Shown here piece by piece: positions 35,534 to 44,376 of a stretch of DNA of 64,000 bases. The DNA is from Rhodoplanes sp963724735 (GTDB taxonomy: Bacteria; Pseudomonadota; Alphaproteobacteria; Rhizobiales; Xanthobacteraceae): positions 1-64,000 of the forward strand of contig CAVRVX010000005.1 in the NCBI GenBank assembly GCA_963724735.1, written 5' to 3'. A program made the translations under genes and the position numbers. How positions within the stretch are numbered: the first letter of the stretch is position 1; each line of letters opens with the position of its first letter. Below the pieces are notes generated by a model. It was not told the origin of the DNA, searched no databases, and worked only from the letters and a program-made list of their open reading frames with translations.

Positions 35534-35610
35534 TCGGGGAGGGGGCCGCGGACGCCCTGCCTTGCGAAGGTGTTCTCCACCGCGCCCCTCTTTCCGCATG
35601 GGAGCAGGAG

Positions 35611-36570
35611 ATGAGCCCTCCCCTCTTCAACCGCCTTGCGCTGATCGGGGCAGGCCTGATCGGCTCGTCCATTGCGCGGGCGGCGCGGGCGCAGGGCGTC
35701 GTGCGCAGCATGGTCGCGACGGCGCGATCGGGCGCGACCCGCGCGCGCATCGCCGAGCTTGGACTCGCGGATCAGGTAGTGGACACGAACGCCGCCGCCG
35801 TCGCGGGGGCCGACCTCGTGATCCTGTGCGTTCCTGTCGGGCAGTGCGGGCAGGTGGCGGCGGAGATCGGCCCCCATCTCGCCCCCGGCGCTACCCTCAC
35901 CGATGTCGGCTCGGTGAAGGGCGTGGTGGTGAAGGACGTAAGCCCGCACGTGCCGCCCGGCGTGCACTTCATCCCGGCGCATCCGGTCGCCGGCACCGAG
36001 CATTCCGGCCCGGATGCAGGCTTTGCCGAGCTATTCATCAATCGCTGGTGCATCCTGACGCCGCCCGAGGGCGCCGACCCCCCCGCCGTCAAGAAACTCG
36101 CCGCGTTCTGGACCGTGCTTGGCGCCCATGTGGAGACGATGAGCCCGGAGCATCACGACCGGGTGCTCGCCATCACCAGCCACGTGCCGCATCTGATCGC
36201 CTACACGATCGTCGGCACCGCCGATGAACTCGGGCAGGTGACGCGCTCGGAGGTGCTGAAATTCTCCGCCGGCGGCTTCCGCGACTTCACCCGCATCGCC
36301 GCGTCCGACCCGACCATGTGGCGCGACGTCTTCCTCGCCAACAAGGACGCCGTGCTGGAGATGCTCGGCACCTTCAACGAGGACCTCGCCCAGCTCACGC
36401 GCGCGATCCGCCGCGGCGACGGCGATACCTTGTTCGAGCTGTTCACCCGCACGCGCGCGATCCGTCGCGGCATCGTCTCGATCGGCCAGGATGCGGAAAC
36501 ACCCGACTTCGGCCGCCCGCACGAGGCGCTGCCGCCGGTCCCCCGCCCCTACGCGGCGGAGGGTGAGTGA
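35611..36570 (+). CDS. tyrC: prephenate/arogenate dehydrogenase family protein
   Basis: Encodes 319 residues from ATG 35611 with GGAGCAGGAG just upstream. N-terminal Rossmann fold ALIGAGLIGSSIA (NAD site), then DLVILCVPVGQCG, DVGSVKG and HPVAGTEHSGP (catalytic His and substrate loop), all standard for the TyrA/TyrC family. It makes hydroxyphenylpyruvate from prephenate or tyrosine from arogenate. With chorismate mutase and HisC upstream it forms a tyrosine branch. It converges on acs. Confidence 0.92.
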   Translation: MSPPLFNRLALIGAGLIGSSIARAARAQGVVRSMVATARSGATRARIAELGLADQVVDTNAAAVAGADLVILCVPVGQCGQVAAEIGPHLAPGATLTDVGSVKGVVVKDVSPHVPPGVHFIPAHPVAGTEHSGPDAGFAELFINRWCILTPPEGADPPAVKKLAAFWTVLGAHVETMSPEHHDRVLAITSHVPHLIAYTIVGTADELGQVTRSEVLKFSAGGFRDFTRIAASDPTMWRDVFLANKDAVLEMLGTFNEDLAQLTRAIRRGDGDTLFELFTRTRAIRRGIVSIGQDAETPDFGRPHEALPPVPRPYAAEGE

Positions 36571-36605
36571 GCCGTCGACAGAAGAAGTTCCGTCTGAATG
36601 CCTTG

Positions 36606-36747
36606 CCTCCCCCTTTGAGGGGAGGTCGGATTCCGACAGCAGCGAGGAATCCGGGTGAGGGGTTCATGGCGCGGTCATTCCCCCCTCACCCGGCTCGCAT
36701 CTCGCTTTGCTTGATGCTCGCCGACCTCTCCCCGCTGGGGAGAGGTC
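36606..36747. repeat. composite palindromic repeat between tyrC and acs
   Basis: Three hairpins are nested in 142 bases: CCTCCCC/GGGGAGG (36606-36625), a perfect 12-bp pair CCGGGTGAGGGG (36651-36662) with CCCCTCACCCGG (36682-36693), and a perfect 11-bp pair GACCTCTCCCC (36723-36733) with GGGGAGAGGTC (36737-36747). It fills the gap between two convergent genes. It is a mosaic dispersed repeat and may block read-through from both sides. Confidence 0.75.
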
Positions 36748-36765
36748 ATGGTTACGGCGATTCCG

Positions 36766-38712
36766 CTACGCGGTCTTGCGGTTCTGCCGGTTGTTGACGA
36801 GATCGTCGACCACGGTGGGATCGGCGAGCGTCGTCGTGTCGCCGAGATTGCTGAAGTCGTCCTCGGCGATCTTGCGCAGGATGCGCCGCATGATCTTGCC
36901 CGACCTCGTCTTCGGCAGGCCGGGCGAGAACTGGAGCATGTCGGGCGAAGCGATCGGGCCGATCTCCTTGCGCACCCAGGCGACCAGTTCGTGGCGCAGC
37001 GCCTCGGTCGGCTGCTCGCCGCTCATCAGCGTCACATAGGCGTAGATGCCCTGCCCCTTGATGTCGTGCGGGAAGCCGACCACGGCCGCCTCCGACACCT
37101 TGGGATGGGCGACCAGCGCCGATTCGACCTCGGCGGTGCCGAGCCGGTGGCCGGCGACATTGATCACGTCGTCGACGCGCCCGGTGATCCAGTAGAAGCC
37201 GTTCTCGTCGCGGCGACAGCCGTCGCCGGTGAAATAGCGGCCGATATAGGTGGAGAAATAGGTCTGCACGAACCGCTCATGGTCGCCGTAGACCGTGCGC
37301 ATCATGCCGGGCCAGGCGTCGGCGATGCAGAGATTGCCGCTGCAAGGGCCTTCCAGCGGATTGCCGGCTGGGTCGACGATCTGCGGAATAACGCCGAAGA
37401 AGGGACGGGTGGCGGAGCCCGGCTTGAGCTTGGTCGCCCCCGGCAGCGGCGTGATCAGGATGCCGCCCGTTTCGGTCTGCCACCACGTATCGACGATCGG
37501 GCAGCGGCCTTCTCCAACCACGCGGTAGTACCACTCCCAGGCTTCCGGATTGATTGGCTCGCCCACGGTGCCGAGCAGCCGCAGGCTCTTGCGCGAGGTC
37601 TTCTTGACCGGCGCATCGCCTGCCTGCATCAGCGCGCGGATCGCGGTTGGGGCCGTATAGATGATGTTGACCTGGTGCTTGTCGCAGACCTCCCAGAAGC
37701 GCGACATGGTGGGATAGTTGGGCACCCCTTCGAACATCATCGTGATCGCGCCATTGGCGAGCGGCCCATAGACAATATAGCTATGGCCGGTCACCCAGCC
37801 GACGTCGGCGGTGCACCAGTAGATGTCGCCGTCGTGATAGTCGAACACGTATTGGTGCGACATCGCGACATAGACCAGATAGCCGCCGGTCGTGTGCAGC
37901 ACGCCCTTCGGCTTGCCGGTCGAGCCCGACGTGTAGAGGATGAACAGCGGGTCTTCGGCGTTCATTTCCTCGCACGGGCAGTCGGCCGGCACGGTCTTGG
38001 CGACCTCGTCGTAATAGACGTCGCGCCCCGCCTTCATGTTGACGGCGGCGCCGGTGCGGCGAACCACGATCATCGTGGAGACGCCGTGCGCCTTGTCGGC
38101 CGCCACGTCGGCGTTCGCCTTCAGTGGGATTTTGCGGCCGCCGCGGATGCCTTCGTCGGCGGTGATGATGATGGTCGAGTTGGCGTCCTCGATGCGGCCC
38201 GCCAGCGAATCCGGCGAGAAGCCGCCGAACACGACCGAGTGAACCGCCCCGATGCGCGCGCAGGCGAGCATCGCCACCGCCACCTCGGGGATCATCGGCA
38301 GGTAGATCGTGACGCGGTCGCCCTTCTTGACGCCGCGCAATTTCAGCACGTTGGCGAAGCGGCAGACCTCGGCGTGCAGCTCGCGATAAGTGATCTTCCT
38401 GTCGTGTTTGGGGTCGTCGCCTTCCCAGATGATCGCCGTCTGGTCGCCCCGTGTCGCGAGATGGCGGTCGAGACAGTTGTGCGCGACGTTGAGCGTGCCG
38501 TCCTCGAACCACTTGATCGACACGTTGTGCGGATCAAAGGACGTATTCTTCACTTTGGTGAAGGGTTTGAACCAGTCGATGCGCTTGGCGCCCTCCGCCC
38601 AGAATCCGTTCGGATCGTTGATCGAGCGCTCGTACATTTCCTTGTATTTAGCGTCATCGATAAATGCGCGCCTCGACCACTCGGTCGGCACTTCATACAC
38701 TTTATCCGGCAT
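36766..38712 (-). CDS. acs: acetyl-CoA synthetase
   Basis: Encodes 648 residues from ATG 38712 (MPDKVYEVPTEWSRRAFID, GGAGGGAG upstream). AMP-forming acyl-CoA synthetase motifs: YTSGSTGKPKGV (P-loop, about 260), WWQTETGG (acetate-type pocket), GRVDDVINVAGHRLGTAEVE (hinge) and PKTRSGKIMRR, where Lys is the site of inhibitory acetylation in known Acs. It activates acetate to acetyl-CoA. Its promoter must lie in the 416-base gap shared with the divergent TrpB-like gene. Confidence 0.96.
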   Translation of the reverse strand: MPDKVYEVPTEWSRRAFIDDAKYKEMYERSINDPNGFWAEGAKRIDWFKPFTKVKNTSFDPHNVSIKWFEDGTLNVAHNCLDRHLATRGDQTAIIWEGDDPKHDRKITYRELHAEVCRFANVLKLRGVKKGDRVTIYLPMIPEVAVAMLACARIGAVHSVVFGGFSPDSLAGRIEDANSTIIITADEGIRGGRKIPLKANADVAADKAHGVSTMIVVRRTGAAVNMKAGRDVYYDEVAKTVPADCPCEEMNAEDPLFILYTSGSTGKPKGVLHTTGGYLVYVAMSHQYVFDYHDGDIYWCTADVGWVTGHSYIVYGPLANGAITMMFEGVPNYPTMSRFWEVCDKHQVNIIYTAPTAIRALMQAGDAPVKKTSRKSLRLLGTVGEPINPEAWEWYYRVVGEGRCPIVDTWWQTETGGILITPLPGATKLKPGSATRPFFGVIPQIVDPAGNPLEGPCSGNLCIADAWPGMMRTVYGDHERFVQTYFSTYIGRYFTGDGCRRDENGFYWITGRVDDVINVAGHRLGTAEVESALVAHPKVSEAAVVGFPHDIKGQGIYAYVTLMSGEQPTEALRHELVAWVRKEIGPIASPDMLQFSPGLPKTRSGKIMRRILRKIAEDDFSNLGDTTTLADPTVVDDLVNNRQNRKTA

Positions 38713-39128
38713 GCTGGTTGCTCCCTCCAAGCGGCGGATCTATTGGCAGTGGACCTGCCCCGCAGCGACATTCGTTTCCTCGCCTGCCATTATGCCCAGG
38801 GCACGCGGCGCGACAAGGCGGGCGCCCTTACACTTTGGTCGCGGGCTCGGGTGATCACCTCTGGGCAGAGGTGAGCGGTCCTGGCGACGCCAGGCGGCGC
38901 ACATGTACAACGCAAGCTCGGCCCGGTACAACAGCGCCGCAGACATTGTTTGGAAATGCCAAGGAATTCCCGCCGGATGGAGAGGGTGAAGGGTCGGTCG
39001 AAGCCCTGCCCCGATCCGGCGACACCGGCAATCTCGCCCGCCGCTGGTCCCCTCATTGCGGGCGAGGCGTCCACATGCTCCACGACCGAGGCGCCGCGCC
39101 CCGGCTCACCGCATTGGGTGTTCTCACC
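38713..39128. other. divergent intergenic region, acs / TrpB2-like gene
   Basis: 416 bases with no gene. Contains a hairpin CACCTC-TGGGCA-GAGGTG (38856-38873). It must hold promoters for both flanking genes, but no conserved -35/-10 pair or named operator could be assigned with confidence. Confidence 0.45.
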
Positions 39129-40493
39129 ATGAGCGACAGCGTCAAGTATCTCCTTCCTGAGGACCGCATTCCGCGCGCCTGGCACAATATTGCCGCCGAC
39201 CTGCCGCAGCCGCCGCCTGCGGTGCTGCATCCAGGAACCGGGCAGCCGATCGGCCCGGCCGATCTGTCGCCCATCTTCCCGATGGCGTTGATTCTCCAGG
39301 AGGTCGCGGGCGAGCGCGATATCGAGATTCCTCGGCCCGTGCGCGAGGTCTACAAGCTCTGGCGCCCTTCGCCGCTCTTCCGCGCGTTCCGGCTCGAGCG
39401 GGCCCTCGATACGCCGGCGCGCATCTTCTACAAATACGAGGGCGTCAGCCCGGCCGGCAGCCACAAACCCAACACCGCGGTCGCGCAGGCCTTCTACAAT
39501 CGCGAAGCCGGCGTCCGGAAGCTCGCGACCGAAACCGGGGCCGGCCAGTGGGGCTCGTCGCTCGCTTTCGCCGGTGCGCTGTTCGGGCTCGAAGTCAAGG
39601 TCTACATGGTCAAGGTGAGCTATCAGCAGAAGCCGTACCGGCGCGCGCTGATGGAGACCTATGGCGCGACCTGCATCCCGAGCCCGAGCGACGAAACCAA
39701 CTCGGGGCGCGCCATCCTCGCCGCCCATCCCAATTCGCCAGGCAGCCTCGGCATCGCCATCTCCGAGGCGGTGGAGGTCGCGGCCAAGAACGCCGACACC
39801 AATTATGCGCTCGGCAGCGTGCTCAATCACGTGCTCCTGCACCAGACGGTGATCGGGATCGAAGCGATCGAGCAGATGGAAATGGCCGGCTGGTGGCCCG
39901 ACGTGGTGATCGGCTGCGCCGGCGGCGGCTCCAATTTCGCCGGCCTCGCCTTCCCCTTCATCGGCAAGAAGCTGCGCGAGGGCAAGGCGGTGCGCGCGGT
40001 CGCGGTCGAGCCCGCCGCCTGCCCGACGCTGACCCGCGGCGTCTATGCCTACGACTTCGGCGACACCGCGCATCTCACTCCGCTCGTCAAGATGCACACG
40101 CTCGGCTCGCAATTCGTGCCGCCGGGCTTCCATGCGGGCGGACTGCGCTACCACGGCATGGCGCCGCTCGTGAGCCACCTCAAGGAGCTCGGCCTGATCG
40201 AGGCGCGGGCCGTGCATCAGACGCCTTGCTTCGAGGCGGGCGTCGCCTTCGCCCGGGCGGAAGGCATCGTGCCGGCCCCGGAATCCACCCATGCGGTGCG
40301 CGTTGCGGTCGACGAAGCGCTCGCCGCTAAGGCGGAAGGCCGTCCGCGCACCATTTTGTTCAACTTGTCCGGCCACGGCCATTTCGACATGCAGGCCTAT
40401 ACCGACTATTTCGCCGGGAAACTCGAGGACCGCGATTATGACGAGGCGAGCTTGCGCGACTCGCTTGCGGCTTTGCCCAAGGTCGCAGCGTGA
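39129..40493 (+). CDS. TrpB2-type tryptophan synthase beta-like PLP enzyme
   Basis: Encodes 454 residues, longer than ordinary TrpB (about 400), as expected for the TrpB2 group. SPAGSHKPN places the PLP lysine, ETGAGQWGSSLA and GCAGGGSNFAGLAFPF (phosphate loop) follow. There is no trpA beside it. TrpB2 enzymes make tryptophan from indole and serine without the TrpA partner, probably as an indole salvage step. The start was set at ATG 39129 (MSDSVKYLLPEDRIPRAWHN), matching the family. Confidence 0.9.
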   Translation: MSDSVKYLLPEDRIPRAWHNIAADLPQPPPAVLHPGTGQPIGPADLSPIFPMALILQEVAGERDIEIPRPVREVYKLWRPSPLFRAFRLERALDTPARIFYKYEGVSPAGSHKPNTAVAQAFYNREAGVRKLATETGAGQWGSSLAFAGALFGLEVKVYMVKVSYQQKPYRRALMETYGATCIPSPSDETNSGRAILAAHPNSPGSLGIAISEAVEVAAKNADTNYALGSVLNHVLLHQTVIGIEAIEQMEMAGWWPDVVIGCAGGGSNFAGLAFPFIGKKLREGKAVRAVAVEPAACPTLTRGVYAYDFGDTAHLTPLVKMHTLGSQFVPPGFHAGGLRYHGMAPLVSHLKELGLIEARAVHQTPCFEAGVAFARAEGIVPAPESTHAVRVAVDEALAAKAEGRPRTILFNLSGHGHFDMQAYTDYFAGKLEDRDYDEASLRDSLAALPKVAA

Positions 40494-40586
40494 GGCTGGT
40501 GCGCGCGTTTACCTCGTTTTCGTTTCGGCCAGGCACCATGGGGACCCATACGCTCCCCCATAAGGGGAAGGGTCGAGGAACGAGCC

Positions 40587-40964
40587 GTGGCACGGATTCT
40601 GATCGCTGAGGACGAGGAACCACTCCGGCGTCTGGTCATGCGCGCGCTCGCCCAGGCCGGACACGAGGTGGTGGAGGCGGCCGACGGCGCCGAGGCGCTC
40701 GAGCTGCTCGGTCGCGAGGAGGGCCGTTTCGATCTCCTGCTCTCCGATATTCGCATGCCGATGATGGACGGCATCGCACTCGCGTTCGCGGCCGCGCGCG
40801 ACTACCCTGCGCTCGCGATCGTGCTGATGACCGCCTATGCGGAACAGCGCGGGCGCGTCGGCGAGCTCGAACCGCGCATCCACGACATTATCGCCAAGCC
40901 CTTCACGCTTGCGGAAATCAAGGTCGCGGTGGCGGACGCGCTCGCGGCCCGCGGCGCGAGTTAG
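40587..40964 (+). CDS. cpdR: CpdR-type single-domain response regulator
   Basis: Encodes 125 residues, receiver domain only. Acidic pocket Glu8-Asp9, phospho-acceptor Asp54 (LLLSDIRMP), Thr in LMTAYAEQR and Lys in IIAKPF. The sequence is very like CpdR of Caulobacter and rhizobia, which in its unphosphorylated form directs ClpXP to degrade cell-cycle proteins such as CtrA and is switched off by the CckA-ChpT phosphorelay. GTG start with GAGGAAC upstream. Confidence 0.88.
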   Translation: MARILIAEDEEPLRRLVMRALAQAGHEVVEAADGAEALELLGREEGRFDLLLSDIRMPMMDGIALAFAAARDYPALAIVLMTAYAEQRGRVGELEPRIHDIIAKPFTLAEIKVAVADALAARGAS

Positions 40965-41220
40965 TCGCATTCGAGGCCACTATTCTTCCATCTAACGAGG
41001 GTCGTATCGACGGCGCGATGCCTCTGTGCGCATTCGTGCGCGCTACGCGGCCCGATTGCGGCGCCACTGTGGCCAAAGTGTTTCACCGGCGATTTACTTT
41101 ATTCACGAATATTCGAGACCCTTGCCGGAACAATAACGTTTCTCGATTGTTGTCAGGCGGGAATGGAGAGGGGCCTGCGCAAAACGGGGCGCAGGCGCCA
41201 AGGCACACTGTGGGGGGATT

Positions 41221-41742
41221 ATGGCACACCTCGTCTCTCGATCCGTCATTATTGCGCTTACGGCCTGCACGCTGGCGAGCGTTACGGCGACGACACCAGC
41301 AGCGGCGCGGGAAGTCGTTCCGTTCCGGGACGGCTACTCGGCCGGCACCGTGATCGTGAAGACCAGCGAGCGCCGGCTTTACTACGTGCTCGGCAACGGC
41401 CAGGCGCTGCGTTATCCGGTCGGCGTCGGCAGATACGGCAAGCAATGGTCCGGTACGACCATGATCAGCGGGAAGCATTGGCATCCCGATTGGTCGCCGC
41501 CCTCCGACGTCAAGCGCGACAAGCCGTTCTTGCCCAATCTGATCCGGGGCGGCAGCGCCAAGAATCCGATGGGCGTCGCGGCCTTGACGCTGGCCGGCGG
41601 CCAGTATGCGATCCACGGCACGAATATGCCGGGCTCGGTCGGCGGTTTCGTGTCTTACGGCTGCATCCGCATGTACAACGCCGACGTTTCCGATCTCTTC
41701 GGCCGCGTCGGCGTCGGCACAACGGTCGTCGTGACCCGCTGA
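41221..41742 (+). CDS. L,D-transpeptidase (YkuD family)
   Basis: Encodes 173 residues with an N-terminal signal peptide cleaved near AAA-R (about residue 29). The YkuD motif HGTN (His132) and SYGCIRM (Cys148, Arg150) is complete. It acts in the periplasm on peptidoglycan, forming 3-3 crosslinks or attaching proteins. The gene is followed by a strong two-way hairpin. Confidence 0.92.
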   Translation: MAHLVSRSVIIALTACTLASVTATTPAAAREVVPFRDGYSAGTVIVKTSERRLYYVLGNGQALRYPVGVGRYGKQWSGTTMISGKHWHPDWSPPSDVKRDKPFLPNLIRGGSAKNPMGVAALTLAGGQYAIHGTNMPGSVGGFVSYGCIRMYNADVSDLFGRVGVGTTVVVTR

Positions 41743-41766
41743 CGCAGATCCTCATTTCGACATTCG

Positions 41767-41793
41767 CATGGCCGGGCCCAACGCCCGGCCATG
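41767..41793. terminator. two-way terminator hairpin between ldt and nuclease genes
   Basis: CATGGCCGGGC (41767-41777) and GCCCGGCCATG (41783-41793) form a perfect 11-bp stem over a five-base loop. It lies between two convergent genes (stops at 41742 and 41813). No long T-run follows on either side, so efficiency is uncertain. Confidence 0.6.
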
Positions 41794-41812
41794 TGCGTTT
41801 CGCGCAATGGGG

Positions 41813-42307
41813 TTAGCACCAGCCGGCGCGGCGGCCGCCGTCGTAGCGGCGGACCACGCCCTTTGCGACGAGCGCCTCTCCGACATTGGGTGTCGTCCGC
41901 GTCGCGACGGTGCCCAGGAGGCGACCGTATCTGTCCTCGCCGAGATCACGGATCGTCACGCCGCCCTCGGTCAGGATCGACCGCAGGGCGCGCTGCGCCG
42001 CCTCGGCGCCGATTCGCTCCTGCTCGCAGGCGGCCGCGTGGAGTTCGGGCGCGTCGATCCCGCGCACCCGCACCCGCGTCGTCACCCGGAAGCCGGGCTT
42101 TAGCTCCACGCGTGCATCGAACGTGTCTCCATCGACGACCTTCAGCACCCGGGCCGGAACAACAGCCGACAGATCGGCGGTGACGGGCGGCAACGGCCGG
42201 ACCGGGGCAGACGCGCGGTTCGACCATGACGCGAGCGCCGCCACCCCGAGCAGGGCCAAGCCGACCAACAGGCCGATGAGGGGCGAGTGGGTCCGCCGCG
42301 CAGACAA
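41813..42307 (-). CDS. thermonuclease (SNase-like), exported
   Basis: Encodes 164 residues. An N-terminal membrane/signal segment (LIGLLVGLALLGVAALAS) precedes a staphylococcal-nuclease fold: VVDGDTFDARV (Ca-binding Asp), RVRGIDAPEL (catalytic Arg, Asp) and EDRYGRLLG (catalytic Arg). It should cut nucleic acid in the periplasm or at the cell surface, anchored or secreted. Confidence 0.88.
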   Translation of the reverse strand: MSARRTHSPLIGLLVGLALLGVAALASWSNRASAPVRPLPPVTADLSAVVPARVLKVVDGDTFDARVELKPGFRVTTRVRVRGIDAPELHAAACEQERIGAEAAQRALRSILTEGGVTIRDLGEDRYGRLLGTVATRTTPNVGEALVAKGVVRRYDGGRRAGWC

Positions 42308-42495
42308 GGAATATTTCCGTACGATAATCGGAGCATATTCCTATATAGCCCATTCTCACCCTCCAAGACAAGCTTGCCTTGACGCGCCGTGCGCGCCTTT
42401 GTCTAGGCGCGACAGATGAGGAGCTATTGCAGAGGCTCGGATGTCGGCAAACACCCGCGAAGGCGCCCGCGGTCACCTACGCTTCAGTTCCTCGC
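42308..42495. other. upstream region of the nuclease gene
   Basis: No gene recognised. AT-richer than its surroundings (for example 42311-42350), which fits a promoter for the leftward nuclease gene. Confidence 0.35.
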
Positions 42496-42705
42496 ATGGC
42501 TCTCTGTGAGCGCCCCCGCACCTATGGCGACGCGATGGACGCGTGGCGAACGTCGTGCCCGCGCCTATCGGTTTGGGAGGACGCTTTGTCCGAGGGCTTG
42601 ATCCGACTCGGCGAAGGCCGCTTCCGCGAACGACGGGTGATCGTTACGGAACGTGGCCGATCTCGCCTGCGTACCCATCCGACAACGGCAGCCGCCGTGG
42701 AATAG
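42496..42705 (+). CDS. possible small winged-helix-like protein
   Basis: Would encode 69 residues from ATG 42496. The part VWEDALSEGLIRLGEGRFRE, then RRVIVTERGRSRL, resembles the end of a small winged-helix or toxin-antitoxin-type DNA-binding module (ALxxGLI...VTERGRxRL). There is no good ribosome site and the frame stays open upstream to 42379. It may be spurious. Confidence 0.3.
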   Translation: MALCERPRTYGDAMDAWRTSCPRLSVWEDALSEGLIRLGEGRFRERRVIVTERGRSRLRTHPTTAAAVE

Positions 42706-42761
42706 CGGTGCCCTTTCTCGCCTTGAAACAGCCGCCGGCGCGTTCGCCTGGCCGGACGGCA

Positions 42762-43028
42762 TCAGAAATCGCTGGCGATGCCCTTCACTTCCCAGTCGCC
42801 GTAGCGAACGGGTTCGAGCCCGCCGCGGCCGTTGAGTTCGGCCGGGCGCTCGGCGGTCTTGCGATCGATCTCGGCGCGGCGAGCGGCGGCCTCGGCAAGC
42901 GCACGCTCGGCCGCCGGGCTGAGCGGCTTGCAGGCGGATTCGCCACGAGGCGCAACCGGGGGATCGGCCTCAGGGCCGGATACGTCCACAGCGCTGTTCT
43001 CGATCGGGCGGTCGTCGTGTTCGTGCAT
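42762..43028 (-). CDS. DUF1674 family protein (SDHAF4-like)
   Basis: Encodes 88 residues. The conserved end ELNGRGGLEPVRYGDWEVKG and IASDF is the DUF1674 signature, shared with the mitochondrial succinate dehydrogenase assembly factor SDHAF4. The N-terminal half is charged and disordered. A role in flavinated SdhA assembly is inferred from the family. It diverges from htpX with about 170 bases between. Confidence 0.88.
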   Translation of the reverse strand: MHEHDDRPIENSAVDVSGPEADPPVAPRGESACKPLSPAAERALAEAAARRAEIDRKTAERPAELNGRGGLEPVRYGDWEVKGIASDF

Positions 43029-43200
43029 GCGCGCCCCACAGACATCCCGACGCCCGGCGCGTCAACCAAAAAAACCGCGGCGGTCGGCCACGCGGTCGTT
43101 TGCTTGCGGGGGTCAGCCGCCCCTCCCATATGCAGCGCCGGATGAAGGTCGGTCGCGCGGCTTTACACGGCCGTGGATATCGACCGGACGAGGGAATGCG

Positions 43201-44154
43201 ATGAATTACTTGAAGACGGTGATCCTGTTGGCGGGGCTCACCGCCCTGTTCATGGGTGTCGGCTACCTGATCGGCGGCCAGAGCGGCGCGATGTTCGCGC
43301 TGCTGATCGCCGCGGGAATGAACCTGTTCACCTACTGGAACGCCGACAAGATGGTCTTGTCGATGCACGGCGCGCAGGAAGTGGACGAGCGCACCGCGCC
43401 GGAATTGGTCGGCATCGTGCGGGAGCTCGCGCAGCGGGCGGGACTGCCGATGCCGCGCGTCTATCTGATGGACAATCCGCAGCCGAACGCGTTTGCGACC
43501 GGGCGCAACCCCGAGCACGCGGCGGTCGCCGCCACCACCGGTCTCCTCAACATGCTCTCGCGCGAGGAGATCGCCGGCGTGATGGCGCACGAGCTTTCGC
43601 ACATCAAGAACCGCGACACGCTCATCATGACGATCACCGCGACCATCGCGGGCGCGATCTCGATGATCGCTCAGTTCGGGCTGTTCTTCGGCGGCAACCG
43701 CGACAGCAACAGCGGCGGACTCGGCGTCATCGGCACGATCGCGATGGTCATTCTCGCGCCGGTCGCCGCCATGCTGGTGCAGATGGCGATCTCGCGCACC
43801 CGCGAATATGCGGCCGACAATATGGGCGCGCGCATCTCGGGCCAGCCGGCTTGGCTCGCTTCGGCGCTCGCCAAGATCGACAACGCCGCGCATCAGATCG
43901 AAAACGTGCCGGCCGAGCACAATCCGGCGACCGCGCATCTCTTCATCATCAATCCGCTCTCGGGCGCGCGCATGGACAATCTGTTCGCGACGCACCCGTC
44001 GACGGAGAATCGCATCGCGGCGCTCGAGCAGCTCGCAGGGGCAATCGGACAAACCCGGCGGGGCTGGTCAAACTCGGCGGCGGGGGGCAGCCCGCGTGCT
44101 TCGGGCATGGGCCCCTGGGGCGGCGCGGACCGGCAGGCCGGTCCCTGGGGCTGA
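43201..44154 (+). CDS. htpX: membrane zinc metalloprotease HtpX
   Basis: Encodes 317 residues from ATG 43201. Two N-terminal helices (about 5-25, 28-46), the zinc site HELSH (130-134), two further helices (about 145-190) and SRTREYAADNMG with the third ligand Glu: complete M48B HtpX. It degrades damaged membrane proteins with FtsH. The C-terminal tail is Gly/Ser/Trp-rich. The frame is open upstream to 42832 but that part is antisense to DUF1674. Confidence 0.95.
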   Translation: MNYLKTVILLAGLTALFMGVGYLIGGQSGAMFALLIAAGMNLFTYWNADKMVLSMHGAQEVDERTAPELVGIVRELAQRAGLPMPRVYLMDNPQPNAFATGRNPEHAAVAATTGLLNMLSREEIAGVMAHELSHIKNRDTLIMTITATIAGAISMIAQFGLFFGGNRDSNSGGLGVIGTIAMVILAPVAAMLVQMAISRTREYAADNMGARISGQPAWLASALAKIDNAAHQIENVPAEHNPATAHLFIINPLSGARMDNLFATHPSTENRIAALEQLAGAIGQTRRGWSNSAAGGSPRASGMGPWGGADRQAGPWG

Positions 44155-44310
44155 TACCAGCCCCGCGAATCCGAGGGATTCGACCGCATGTCGTGACGAA
44201 TTGAATTCGTCGATCGTCGCCGCCTGCGAGTTCGATCTGGGAAATGTCGACATTGTCGACGATCACAGAGAGCGTTTGTGTTTACTGGATCGCCCGCTTT
44301 CGCGGGCGAT
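44147..44310. repeat. cluster of five palindromes after htpX
   Basis: In 164 bases: GGGGCT/AGCCCC (44147-44164), GAATCC-GAG-GGATTC (44167-44181), GACGAATT-G-AATTCGTC (44195-44211), GTCGAC-ATT-GTCGAC (44246-44260) and ATCGCCCG-CTTTCG-CGGGCGAT (44289-44310). It lies between convergent genes. The last one resembles a common Bradyrhizobium dispersed palindrome. It probably terminates both transcripts. Confidence 0.7.
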
Positions 44311-44376
44311 GACGGCAGGAGAGTCAATTCCACATCCGCTTCTGCGAATGCGGATGATCCGGACGAGGCGAGGGCG

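Noticed and set aside
36748..38874. 708-codon open frame on the plus strand
   Set aside because: Antisense to acs, which has every family motif. The frame is an effect of GC-rich codon use.
38790..40382. 530-codon open frame on the minus strand
   Set aside because: Antisense to the TrpB2-type gene; Arg/His-rich with no domain.
42379..42495. Longer form of the small plus-strand gene at 42496
   Set aside because: The additional N-terminal residues show no protein-like pattern and no ribosome site precedes 42379.
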